From the NCBI RefSeq assembly GCF_001984175.1, contig NZ_MTQP01000039.1, forward strand, positions 27,889 through 91,888: a stretch of DNA of 64,000 nt, written 5' to 3'. The stretch comes from Saccharothrix sp. ALI-22-I. Lineage in GTDB: Bacteria; Actinomycetota; Actinomycetes; Mycobacteriales; Pseudonocardiaceae. Shown piece by piece: positions 25,165 to 33,433 of the stretch. Under the pieces are notes generated by a model that saw nothing but the letters and a program-made list of their open reading frames with translations, made no database searches and was not told where the DNA came from. Within the stretch, counting starts at the first letter, position 1, and each line of letters opens with the position of its first letter. Made by a program: the position numbers and the translations under genes.

Positions 25165-25608
25165 TTAGGCCTGGGCCTGCTCGGCGGTGTAGACCGCGTG
25201 GAACGGCGCACCGAGCTTCTCCACGTTGCTCATCACCTGACTGTCGGCCGCGTTGCTCAGGATGACCAGGGGGTAGCGGGAGGCCAGAGCCCGCAGCGCG
25301 TCCGGAACCTCGGGGTACGGCCCCCACGTGGGGACCGCGTCCACGATGGCCTGGCCGTCGGCCTCCCGGTACGGGAGCTCGAAGCGCTCCAGGGTCTTCC
25401 GCAGCGAATCGTGGATCACCTCGGAGAAAGGCTTCCAGGGGCCCAGGACCTCGTCGAGGCGCTGCCACTTGAAGCTCTTGATGAAGTCGTCCATCTGGTC
25501 AGCCGGAACGACGTCTGCGAGCAAAGTGCGGGTCATGGCCGCAAGCTGCCAACGGATCAGTGTCCCGTGCATGTCGAACGTGATGTATTTCGGCTCGAAG
25601 TCGATCAT
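25165..25608 (-). pseudogene. Haloacid dehalogenase type II, C-terminally truncated
   Basis: 147 residues against the usual ~230 for HAD type II. Present: FDMHGTLIRW (about 10-19; the nucleophile Asp11 is kept but the usual second Asp is His), the cap domain, and motif II LVILSNAADSQV. The frame ends in TAA right after YTAEQAQA, where relatives continue with YKP and the motif III/IV acidic residues, so the active site is incomplete. No strong ribosome site before ATG 25608. Downstream sequence to about 25020 shows no continuing homology. Confidence 0.65.
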
Positions 25609-25909
25609 TAGCGTTTCTCTCTCTTCTCTTTCTTGGCAGGACGCTCCGGCGGAAGGGGGTGCAAAGTCGTCACCCCTCGGATGCGAGGACGACACGCGCA
25701 TTCACGCTGTGTGATCAGTACCGTCGGCGTGGCGCAAGGAGCCGGTGGAGTTCGGCTCCGGTCACGGGGTCATCTGGTCGACCGTGACGGCAACGATCAC
25801 CTGTGGACCCGCGCGACTCGCCCGTTGACGGTCCGTAGCGGACGGCCTAGCGTCTGTCACCGTCACTGGTCGAGCCGGGAGACGGCCGTGTTGATCACCC
25901 GTGCCGAGG

Positions 25910-26056
25910 GTGTGTCGGGTTTCGCATCAATATTTGGCGACGTTGTGGCGCGACAACGGGTTGGGGTCGCACCGGCAGGGTCCGTTCGCGCTCGGCAAGG
26001 ACCCCGAGTTCGCGGACAAGGTGGCCGACGGAGCCGGCGGGATTCGACTTCCTCCC
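25910..26056 (+). mobile_element. IS630-family transposase fragment
   Basis: About 45 codons: HQYLATLWRDNGLGSHRQGP then FALGKDPEFADKVAD, matching the HTH-to-DDE junction of IS630-type transposases (xxGLxPHRxxxFKLSxDPxFxxKV). No ends or catalytic triad remain. It marks the left side of the Fic/toxin island. Confidence 0.6.
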
Positions 26057-26079
26057 CTGACGTTGGGCACACTGCGCTG

Positions 26080-26754
26080 GTGGACCTGACTTGGGACGAG
26101 GTCGATCCCCGGAGGCATCCGTTCGACAGTTCCTCCGCACTCGCGGTGATCTCCCGACTCGAACCCGACGGTGACAGGCCCACCCGCCCGGCGGGCAGCG
26201 TCGTCTCCGCGCCCGACCTCCGCTGGGAGGGTGCTGAAGGCGGCCGCTGGCTCGGCGCGATGGCCGAGGCCATCACGGCGCGGTTCGGACGCTGGGCCGT
26301 CGGCTGGCAGTGGACCCGCGTGGACGGTGGGCCGGTGGTGCGCGGCTGGTGCTGCTCAACCCACTCCCTGACCACCCCTGCCGAGACCCTGCCCCGGATC
26401 GCCGACGCCCTGTGCGACTGGCGGGCGTGGCTGGAGGACCTGGCCGAGCGCTTCGACCGCTTCCCGCTGGGCGATCTGCCGGACGAGGAGCGCGAGGGCG
26501 CCTGGGAACGCGCCACCGTTCACCTGGTCACCCATGTCGTGGCCCGCGTGGAGGCCCACGACGCCTGGTACGACCACTGCGAGCAGGTGCTCACCTGGTT
26601 CCTGACCCGCTGGGGTGTGCCGGCGGACCGTGCGCGGACCCTCGTCGAAGAAGCGATCGGCGGCCGGTTCGGCAGCTGGGTCGAGCCAGACGGCAAACTC
26701 GTTCAGGACGTCGCGGAACACCTCGCCGTCACGATCGAGATCGACCGGCTGTGA
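26080..26754 (+). CDS. Uncharacterised protein paired with Fic protein
   Basis: 224 residues, soluble, acidic and Trp-rich (WRAWLEDLAERFDRFPLG, WYDHCEQVLTWFLTRWGV); starts at GTG (VDLTWDEVDPRRHPFDSS). I do not recognise the family. The last codons overlap the Fic gene by GTGA, so the two are translated together, as is common for Fic toxins and their partners. Classic Fic antitoxins carry an inhibitory (S/T)xxxE(G/N) helix; I do not see a convincing one here, so an antitoxin role is only an idea. The frame is open further upstream through the transposase fragment, making the exact start uncertain. Confidence 0.6.
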   Translation: MDLTWDEVDPRRHPFDSSSALAVISRLEPDGDRPTRPAGSVVSAPDLRWEGAEGGRWLGAMAEAITARFGRWAVGWQWTRVDGGPVVRGWCCSTHSLTTPAETLPRIADALCDWRAWLEDLAERFDRFPLGDLPDEEREGAWERATVHLVTHVVARVEAHDAWYDHCEQVLTWFLTRWGVPADRARTLVEEAIGGRFGSWVEPDGKLVQDVAEHLAVTIEIDRL

Positions 26755-27371
26755 CCGTGCCCGACCACCTGCGGACCTGGCTCGCGGTAAGGGAATCCGT
26801 GTCGTGGTACGAGGTCCGCCCGTGCGACGAGAGCCCGTCGACCTCGGCCCGCGACGGCGCCGTGCACGACATCCGCACGTACGACCACGCCCGCTCCCCC
26901 GAACGTGCCGCGCGTCTGCTGGCGGCACTCGATCAGGCCCGTACCGATGCCGCGGCCGGCACACCGCTCAGTTTCGCCCTGCTCAGTGCCTGGCAGCGCC
27001 GGGTGCTGGGCGTGCCGCACGCGCCGTTCCGGGTTCATCCAGCGTTCGCCAGGAAGGGTCGTGAGCGCTACGGCCTCGTCGACTCTCGACGGTTCGAGAC
27101 CTGTCTCGGCGAGTGCGGTGACCCAGTCATCCCACTCGCCGCCCGAGCCGCACGCGTGTACCTCGACATCTGCTTCTTCCACCCGTTCGACGACGGCAAC
27201 GCCCGGTCGGCGTTCCTGGCGCTGGACTTCGTGCTGACCCGCGCCGGTATCACCATCGGCCAGGTCGGTCCCCTCCGCAGGTTCCCCCGCCGCGCCGATG
27301 ACGCCGGCGGTGCGCTCGTGTTCGCGGATCTGGTTTCCGTACTGATAACCGCGAAACCGGCGGACCTCTGA
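26751..27371 (+). CDS. Fic-domain protein with altered core motif
   Basis: 206 residues with a Fic fold centred on HPFDDGNARSAF (144-155). The consensus is HPFx(D/E)GNGRxxR: the catalytic histidine, acidic residue and first arginine are kept, but the second Gly is Ala and the final phosphate-binding Arg is Phe. Fic enzymes transfer AMP or other phosphate-containing groups to proteins; loss of the last Arg suggests altered donor chemistry, as in some non-AMPylating Fic/Doc members, or weak activity. GTG start overlaps the partner's stop. Lies between dead transposase fragments, suggesting transfer. Confidence 0.75.
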   Translation: MTVPDHLRTWLAVRESVSWYEVRPCDESPSTSARDGAVHDIRTYDHARSPERAARLLAALDQARTDAAAGTPLSFALLSAWQRRVLGVPHAPFRVHPAFARKGRERYGLVDSRRFETCLGECGDPVIPLAARAARVYLDICFFHPFDDGNARSAFLALDFVLTRAGITIGQVGPLRRFPRRADDAGGALVFADLVSVLITAKPADL

Positions 27372-27403
27372 CCTGTCAATCCCCTTGAATCGTGGAGACG
27401 ATG

Positions 27404-27700
27404 TTATGCCACTTCGGCCCTGACCTGGGCCGTTGATGCCGACCGTGCTCGTGCCATCTGGTGCTCGAACGGGATCGGGACCGGCCCGTCGTTGGCGCTG
27501 TGTCTCCGGGTGGTGTTGTAGAAGTCCGCGATCCAGGTCGAGATCTTGATCCGGGCCTCGGCGCGGGTCCGGAAGTGCTGTCGGTGCACGAACTCGACCT
27601 TGAGCGTGCTGTTGAACGCCTCGGCGGCGGCGTTGTCCAGGGCACATCCGACCCGGCCCATCGACTGCACGCGTGGCCCGGCATCCGGCGGGAGAACAGG
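27404..27700 (-). mobile_element. IS3/IS481-type transposase C-terminal fragment
   Basis: Reverse frame: MGRVGCALDNAAAEAFNSTL, KVEFVHRQHFRTRAEARIKI, WIADFYNTTRRHSANDGP. This is the end of an rve-type integrase core with the catalytic Glu (AEAFNSTLKVE). The N-terminal half is missing; at about 27690 the frame changes into non-matching sequence. No inverted repeats found. Confidence 0.7.
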
Positions 27701-28005
27701 TCCTCGAGGGTCGTGCGCTCCGGCGGGCGCTGAAGGGGGATCGTGGCTCGGTCGGCGCGGAGTTGGTGATCGCAGTCCCAGAGCCGACGTCGTGTCGTGC
27801 CGCTGAGCGCTCGGTTCAGTCGGCTTCTGCCCTGTTCCTGCGGCCTCATGTATCAGTCCACTGTGGATTGTTCTGCTCTGCTCTGCGCTGGAGCGAGACC
27901 GGGGCACGGCCAGGAATGCACCACCTGCCTACTGCCCGGATGGGAAGTCGATCCTGCCCATGAGGGCAGGCCTCATCACGGTATCCACCGATAGCGTGAT
28001 GTGCC

Positions 28006-30171
28006 ATGCGGGATCAGGTGCCGAAGGTGCGGCCGCGGCTCCAGGCGGATGCCGGCGGTCGGCGGGCGGTGTCCGGACGCGCACCGCGGATCCTTCAACT
28101 GCAGCGGACGGCCGGCAACGTCGCGACTACGACGCTGCTGTCCGTCCAACGCCAGGATCACTCCGGTGGCGAGCTCTCCGCCGAGCAGCAACGCCAACTG
28201 CTCCACGCGTCCACCACCCTCCGCCAGGTGCAACCGCTCTCGGCCGGTGACAGCCAGACGCTGCAGCAGGCCGTGCCTGCGGCGCCACTACTGGAGTCGA
28301 TCCGCGAACGGGACGCCAAGCGCGGTCAGCTCGCCGACCGCACCGCCGAGCTCGAACGGATGCGGGACCAGCAGGCCCACCCGCCCGAGCACGGTGCTCC
28401 ACCCAACCGTGAGATGGTCGACGAGGTCGCCCGTGCGGTCGACGGGCTCACCGCTGACGTGACCCGGCTGGAACAGTTCGTCCAGGCCGGAATCGGCGCG
28501 CTCGGGATCTCCTCGGAGCACGAGCTCGCGAGCCTGATCACCGACCGCTTCCCACGGATGTTCCTGGAACGCGGCAAGCAGATCGCGCTGACCGAACTGG
28601 AGCACAACCGCCGCATCGTGGAGGCCGAGACACACCGCTACGGCCTCGACGCCTGCATCGACCCGTCCGCCCGGCAGGCCCTGGTGACGGCGGCGCAGGA
28701 CCTGCTGGCCCACGACCAGCGGATCGACGAGCTGCAACAGCGGCTCGGTCTGGCACGCTCCGACGTCGACATGCCCTCCGGCGGTCCGCCTGATCCGGCC
28801 AGGATGAGCTCGTCCTACCACGACATGACGGCGCTCCAACAGCAGGTCGAACAAGCCGGCGCCGAACGCGAGGAACGGCGCCGGCGGTACGCCCTCCAAC
28901 ACCCGATCCTCTTACGCGGCAACATCGACCTGCGGGCCATCGCGTCCGGCGACACCGCGCGCTTCGACACGGTCGTCGGCGGTGAGCTGCGACAGATCAG
29001 CGAGAACATCGACGCCACCCGGGACAACATCGACAGCGGCCGGCTCAAGGTCTGGAACCTGACCGACATCGCCCGAATGACCAGCCAGGACTTGGGCGTT
29101 GCCAATAACGAGCTGCTGCAAACAGCCATCCGGGAATACGTGGGACGCGAGCAGGCCGACGACACGATCGTGCGCGCCGCGGTGGCCGCGCTGGCCATCA
29201 CCGCGGCCATCGTCGCCACGATGGCCACCGGTGGCGTGGCGGTGGTCGCCGGTGCGGTCGCACTGGGCGTCGGCGGCTACCAGGCCACCCAATCGGTGCG
29301 CGACTTCCTCGCCGAGGGCGCCGCCGGCAACGTCGCCCTGGATCCGGCGGTGCAGGACATCTCGCGCCAGGAGCCGGAACTCGGCTGGCTGATCCTGGAC
29401 CTGATATCGGTCGGGTTGGACGCGATCCAGGTCGTCCGCGCGGTGCAGGCACTTCGCACGGTGGTTCGGACCGTGTCCACGACGGGTCAGGTGGTGGAGT
29501 TCGCCGCGCAGGCCCGTCGTGTCCTGCCCGCCGCCGCGGCGGAACGCGTGGTGGCCAGTGTGACGCGGCAGGCGGGTACCCGAGCGGCGATCGGGCGGAC
29601 GGTGGAGGCGATCGGCGCCCAATTCCGCCGGGCCGACCTGGCCGAAGTCGTCCGGCACCTGGAGGAGGTGGCGGACCGCGGCTACCAGGTGATGGCCGGC
29701 AACCTCCGGGCGCAGGGGCGGATCCGGCCCTTGACCAGGGAAGGCCTGGAGGCCGTGTACCACGGTGACGAGCTGGCCACCAAGATCGCCAACTACCTCG
29801 GCAACGACGGAATCTACGACCCGATCCGCGGCTGGCTGTGGGTCAAACCCGGTCATTTCAACGAGGTCTCGTCCACGATCGTGCACGAGACGACGCACTG
29901 GCTGCAGACCACGCAGCACGCCGGGCTCACCATCTTCATGGAGGAGTTCCAGGCTTACACGATGGAGCAGCGCTATGTCCGCGCCTTGTTCCGCTCGGTC
30001 AACGGCGACCTCGACCAACTGCCGTCCTCGCTGGTTTGGTTGATCGGCGCGAGTGAGGAGCGGATAGCCGCGCACATCCTGGAGAACTACCCGGCCGCAC
30101 GGCGGGTCACCGACCTCGACGCCGCGAGGACCGCCGAAGAAGTCCTGGCGAGGATGCGGGTGTTCCAGTGA
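28006..30171 (+). CDS. Polymorphic-toxin-like protein: LQRTAGN motif, hydrophobic middle, HETTH metallopeptidase-like domain
   Basis: 721 residues in three parts. The N-terminal LQRTAGNVATTTLLSVQR (32-49) is the short motif seen at the start of many actinobacterial proteins linked to contractile injection systems (with DUF4157-type peptidases) and large exported toxins. Residues about 60-380 are helical and charge-rich, with likely coiled coils. Residues about 390-425 form a Gly/Ala/Val-rich hydrophobic hairpin (AITAAIVATMATGGVAVV), as in pore-forming or pretoxin modules. The C-terminal ~200 residues carry H627-E-T-T-H631 and, 15-16 residues further, EEFQAY (E646/E647), a plausible gluzincin site. 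No signal peptide. Stop overlaps the next gene by GTGA. Start lacks a clear ribosome site. A toxin role is inference. Confidence 0.7.
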   Translation: MRDQVPKVRPRLQADAGGRRAVSGRAPRILQLQRTAGNVATTTLLSVQRQDHSGGELSAEQQRQLLHASTTLRQVQPLSAGDSQTLQQAVPAAPLLESIRERDAKRGQLADRTAELERMRDQQAHPPEHGAPPNREMVDEVARAVDGLTADVTRLEQFVQAGIGALGISSEHELASLITDRFPRMFLERGKQIALTELEHNRRIVEAETHRYGLDACIDPSARQALVTAAQDLLAHDQRIDELQQRLGLARSDVDMPSGGPPDPARMSSSYHDMTALQQQVEQAGAEREERRRRYALQHPILLRGNIDLRAIASGDTARFDTVVGGELRQISENIDATRDNIDSGRLKVWNLTDIARMTSQDLGVANNELLQTAIREYVGREQADDTIVRAAVAALAITAAIVATMATGGVAVVAGAVALGVGGYQATQSVRDFLAEGAAGNVALDPAVQDISRQEPELGWLILDLISVGLDAIQVVRAVQALRTVVRTVSTTGQVVEFAAQARRVLPAAAAERVVASVTRQAGTRAAIGRTVEAIGAQFRRADLAEVVRHLEEVADRGYQVMAGNLRAQGRIRPLTREGLEAVYHGDELATKIANYLGNDGIYDPIRGWLWVKPGHFNEVSSTIVHETTHWLQTTQHAGLTIFMEEFQAYTMEQRYVRALFRSVNGDLDQLPSSLVWLIGASEERIAAHILENYPAARRVTDLDAARTAEEVLARMRVFQ

Positions 30172-30707
30172 ACGAGTTGGCCTCCCGGGCGGTGCGGATC
30201 GTCGGTGACCCCGGCGACTGGCGCGCCGTTCAGCTCGCCGGTTGGTCACCGACGCGCGAGTCGGCCGGCTACACCGTGTTCGACGTGGTCCCGGCCGTGC
30301 GGTCGGACCCACCGCCGCGCCCGCGCGGTGTGGCGTTCACACCCCAGGGCAACGCGTACGACCTGACCGATCCCGACCGCTTGCGTACTTACGCCGCCGG
30401 CCTGCCACCGGTGGAAGCGGCGCGCCTGATCTGCCGCTACCAGGGCGACTTCACCCGCCACCAGAACCTGGTGGAGTCGCTCGACGCCCTCGCGGACCAC
30501 CTCGGCGACCACATGCCGCAGCACGTGGCACCGGTGTCGGAGCACGGCTTCTTCTCGTACCACCTGGAAAAGGACGCCGCAGGGGTCTACCGGGTAAGCG
30601 TGAACGAGTGGCGGACGGACACCGCCGACGGGCTTCCCTGGTCCGCGGTGACCATCGCGTCGAGCGTGCCCAGCCGGCACTACCCCGGTCGGCCAGGACT
30701 TCATTGA
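30168..30707 (+). CDS. Small partner of the toxin-like protein (immunity/chaperone candidate)
   Basis: 179 residues, soluble, not recognised. Features: RIVGDPGDWRAVQLAGWSPT near the start, an acidic middle helix and LPPVEAARLICRYQGDF. The GTG start overlaps the upstream stop (GTGA), so it is made together with the large protein; this arrangement is typical of toxin-immunity pairs. It has no known immunity motif visible to me. The two form a self-contained unit flanked on both sides by transposase remnants. Confidence 0.65.
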   Translation: MNELASRAVRIVGDPGDWRAVQLAGWSPTRESAGYTVFDVVPAVRSDPPPRPRGVAFTPQGNAYDLTDPDRLRTYAAGLPPVEAARLICRYQGDFTRHQNLVESLDALADHLGDHMPQHVAPVSEHGFFSYHLEKDAAGVYRVSVNEWRTDTADGLPWSAVTIASSVPSRHYPGRPGLH

Positions 30708-30804
30708 GTCGGGACGGTGGCGCGCGAATCCGGCCAGGCAGGACGCCTGCCAGCCGCACCACCGCGCTCAGCCCCGTACTGGCCGAAAATGCCGTCCATG
30801 CAGG

Positions 30805-31001
30805 TCAAGCGGCGTGGTGGTACTCGTTGAGGAGGCCGCCCAACCGCTGCCATCGGTGGATGTCGAGGTGGGTGAGTCCTGTTTGATCGGTGCGACCTCA
30901 TGTCGCAGCGCCAGCAGCTCGACGTCCTTGGCCGCGGAAGACCGACTGAGAAGCACCAGCCGACCACCGAGCCGAACGAAGATCGGATACAGCAGTCGCA
31001 A
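30805..31001 (-). mobile_element. Integrase-type transposase with the middle deleted
   Basis: ATG 31001 starts MRLLYPIFVRLGGRLVLLSR then AAKDVELLALRHEV, the usual N-terminus of a large family of actinobacterial integrase-core transposases. After about 38 codons another frame gives LTHLDIHRWQRLGGLLNEYHHAA and stop, the usual C-terminus. The ~300-residue catalytic core is gone. It marks the right side of the Fic/toxin island. Confidence 0.65.
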
Positions 31002-31112
31002 CGCCAGGCCTCACGATCTGCTCCTGCCGTCGATGACGTGCGATCACCGCTGCTCAGAACCCTGGTGCAAGCTTCTGACACCCCACAGGTCGGTGGGGCG
31101 CTCCGGCGGGCC

Positions 31113-32789
31113 TCATGCTTCGACGACCACCGGGATGACGACCGGTCGGCGGCGGTAGGTGCGTTGGGCCCACATCTGCACTTCGCGGCCGATCAGCCGT
31201 TCCAGTTCTTCGAGGTCGGTGACGCCGCGCTCGGTCGCGTTCGCCAGGGCTTTCTCGATCGCGGAGGTCGTGGGCTGGAACGTCGTGCCGTCGTGTTCGA
31301 AGCCGTGCGCGATGTAGTCCGGGTTCTCGGTGAGCCTGCCCGTGTCGGTGTCGATGATCGCGACGACGGTGATGACGCCTTCCTCACCGAGGGTCCGGCG
31401 CTGGGCCAGCGAGGCCTCGGTGACGCCGCCGACGGTCTGCCCGTCGACGTAGACGTTGTGGATCTCCACCTTGCCGGTGAGACGGACGCGTCCGTCCTGG
31501 AGGTCGATCACGTGGCCGTTGGCGGCGATGGGCACCCGGTCGCGGTCCACGCCGGTGCTGACGGCGAGTTCGGCGTTGGCGCGCAGGTGTCGTGCTTCGC
31601 CGTGCACGGGCAGGACGTTGGCGGGTTGCACGATGTTGTAGCAGTAGACGAGTTCGCCGGCGCTGGCGTGGCCGGAGACGTGCACCTTGGCGTTGCCCTT
31701 GTGCACGACCTTCGCGCCGAGGTCGGTCAGGCCGTTGATGACCCGGTAGATGGCGTTCTCGTTGCCGGGGATCAGCGAGCTGGCCAGTAGGACGGTGTCG
31801 CCTTCCTCGACCTGGATCGAGTGGTCGCCGCTGGCCATGCGGGACAGTGCGGCCATCGGTTCGCCCTGCGAGCCGGTGCAGACCAGGGTCACCTGGTTCG
31901 GTGGCAGCCGGTCCATGCGCTTGATGTCCACGACGAGACCGTTCGGCACCTTGAGGTAGCCCAGTTCGGTGGCCACGGCCATGTTGCGGACCATGGAGCG
32001 GCCGACGAAGGCGACCTTGCGGCCGTGGGTGTGGGCGGCGTCGAGGACCTGCTGGATGCGGTGGACGTGGCTGGCGAAGCTGGACACGATGACCCGGCGG
32101 GGCGTGGTGCGGAACACCTCGTCGATGGCGGGGGCCAGGTCGCGTTCGGCGGTGGTGAAGCCGGGCACGTCGGCGTTGGTGGAGTCGACCAGGAACAGGT
32201 CGACGCCTTCCTCGCCGAGGCGGGCGAAGCCGCGCAGGTCGGTGATCCGACCGTCCAGCGGGAACTGGTCCATCTTGAAGTCGCCGGTGTGCAGCACGAG
32301 ACCGGCGGAGGTGCGGATGGCGATGGCCAGGCCGTCGGGGATGGAGTGGTTGACCGCCAGGAACTCCAGGTCGAACGGGCCGCGCGAGAGCTCTTGCCCT
32401 TCCGCGACCTCGATCGTGACCGGCGTAATGCGGTGTTCGAGTAGCTTGGCCGCGAGCAGGCTCAGCGTCAGCCGTGAGCCGACGATCGGGATGTCGGGTC
32501 GTTCCCGCAGGAGGTAGGGCACCGCGCCGATGTGGTCCTCGTGCCCGTGGGTCAGCACGACCGCCACCACGTCGGACAGCCGGTCCCGGAAACAGCTCCA
32601 GTCCGGGAGGATCACGTCCACACCGGGCTGGTGCTCCTCGGGGAAGAGGACTCCGCAGTCGACGACGAGCAGCTTGCCCTCGTGCTCGAACACGGTCATG
32701 TTCCGGCCGATTTCACCGAGCCCGCCCAGGGCGATGACGCGCAGCGCGTCGGGGGCGAGGGGCGGCGGAGGGGCGGAGGTTCGAGCCAT
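31113..32789 (-). CDS. rnj: Ribonuclease J
   Basis: 558 residues, full length for RNase J, an RNA 5'-3' exonuclease/endonuclease of the beta-CASP metallo-beta-lactamase family that matures rRNA and degrades mRNA. Metal motif HGHEDHIG (81-88), HTGDFKMDQ, the beta-CASP SSFASHVHRIQQ segment and the HVSGHASAGE motif near the C-terminal domain are all present. ATG 32789 chosen (in-frame GTG at 32795 is the alternative). A perfect 23-bp palindrome sits immediately upstream, unusual for this housekeeping gene. Usually next to dapA in actinobacteria; here it neighbours a MerR regulator and prfC. Confidence 0.95.
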   Translation of the reverse strand: MARTSAPPPPLAPDALRVIALGGLGEIGRNMTVFEHEGKLLVVDCGVLFPEEHQPGVDVILPDWSCFRDRLSDVVAVVLTHGHEDHIGAVPYLLRERPDIPIVGSRLTLSLLAAKLLEHRITPVTIEVAEGQELSRGPFDLEFLAVNHSIPDGLAIAIRTSAGLVLHTGDFKMDQFPLDGRITDLRGFARLGEEGVDLFLVDSTNADVPGFTTAERDLAPAIDEVFRTTPRRVIVSSFASHVHRIQQVLDAAHTHGRKVAFVGRSMVRNMAVATELGYLKVPNGLVVDIKRMDRLPPNQVTLVCTGSQGEPMAALSRMASGDHSIQVEEGDTVLLASSLIPGNENAIYRVINGLTDLGAKVVHKGNAKVHVSGHASAGELVYCYNIVQPANVLPVHGEARHLRANAELAVSTGVDRDRVPIAANGHVIDLQDGRVRLTGKVEIHNVYVDGQTVGGVTEASLAQRRTLGEEGVITVVAIIDTDTGRLTENPDYIAHGFEHDGTTFQPTTSAIEKALANATERGVTDLEELERLIGREVQMWAQRTYRRRPVVIPVVVEA

Positions 32790-32794
32790 GGTCA

Positions 32795-32817
32795 CACTCT
32801 CACGTTACGTGAGAGTG
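32795..32817. promoter_or_regulatory. Perfect 11-bp inverted repeat CACTCTCACGT-t-ACGTGAGAGTG before rnj
   Basis: Both arms match completely around a single central T, ending six bases from the rnj ATG. The right half (ACGTGAGAGT) recurs as ACGTAAGAGT upstream of the adjacent merR gene. Most likely the binding site of that MerR protein; alternatively it could form a hairpin over the rnj ribosome site. Confidence 0.65.
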
Positions 32818-32852
32818 CGCCGGCGTGAACAGCGGCCCCGGTTCGGGGCTGC

Positions 32853-33236
32853 TCAGCTGTTGGGCAGGTGTGCGCGCAGGGTGCCGGCGAAGTCCTCGGC
32901 GATGCGCAGCTGGGCGCGGAGTTCCTCGCAGCGTTCCTCGGCCGTGGTGTGGAACTGCGCGAGGCGGTCGAGGTGCTTGTCGCGGTCATCGTCCTCGGTC
33001 GCGGACAGGGCGTCGAGGATGGTCAGCAGCTCGCGCATCTCTTCCAGCTGGAAGCCCAGCGGTTTCATGCGCTTGATCACTTGGAGGCGGTCGACATCGG
33101 GTTCGGTGTAGAGGCGGAATCCACCCTGGCTGCGGGCGCTGGGCACGGCCAGGCCGACTTCCTCGTAGTAGCGGATCGTGCGCAGGGACAGGCCGGTCCG
33201 GTCGGCCACCTCGCCGATCTGCATGTGCCCGCCCAC
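32853..33236 (-). CDS. MerR family transcriptional regulator
   Basis: 127 residues: N-terminal MerR winged helix (MQIGEVADRTGLSLRTIRYYEEVGL ... GGFRLYTEPDVDRLQVIKRMK), then a coiled-coil dimer helix (ERCEELRAQLRIAEDFAGTL) with no separate ligand domain and no cysteines, so a metal ligand is unlikely. GTG 33236 follows AAGGGA by four bases; ATG 33224 is the alternative. Sits between rnj (same strand, 63 bases downstream) and divergent prfC. Related palindrome halves occur in front of rnj and between merR and prfC. Confidence 0.88.
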   Translation of the reverse strand: MGGHMQIGEVADRTGLSLRTIRYYEEVGLAVPSARSQGGFRLYTEPDVDRLQVIKRMKPLGFQLEEMRELLTILDALSATEDDDRDKHLDRLAQFHTTAEERCEELRAQLRIAEDFAGTLRAHLPNS

Positions 33237-33377
33237 GAATTCCCTTCCGACGCCTACTGCGTATTCGGCCATTGTGGCACCCGGTGCGGCACGGTGACCT
33301 CGTCCGCGCCCCCGTGCCGCACCGGCCGCATAAGCGATCCGGGTGTCCGACTCGTGCGATGGAGGGCACGACAAATA

Positions 33378-33397
33378 CTACCGTAACGTAAGAGTAG
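33378..33397. promoter_or_regulatory. MerR operator candidate between merR and prfC
   Basis: CTACCGTAACGTAAGAGTAG. Its GTAACGTAAGAGT part matches GTTACGTGAGAGT of the rnj palindrome in 11 of 13 positions; the left arm is degenerate. Located about 30-55 bases ahead of the prfC start and 140 bases from merR, where it could control both divergent genes. Confidence 0.5.
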
Positions 33398-33433
33398 AAT
33401 GGCCGGCATCCGTCGACCCCAGGAGCTATGAGC

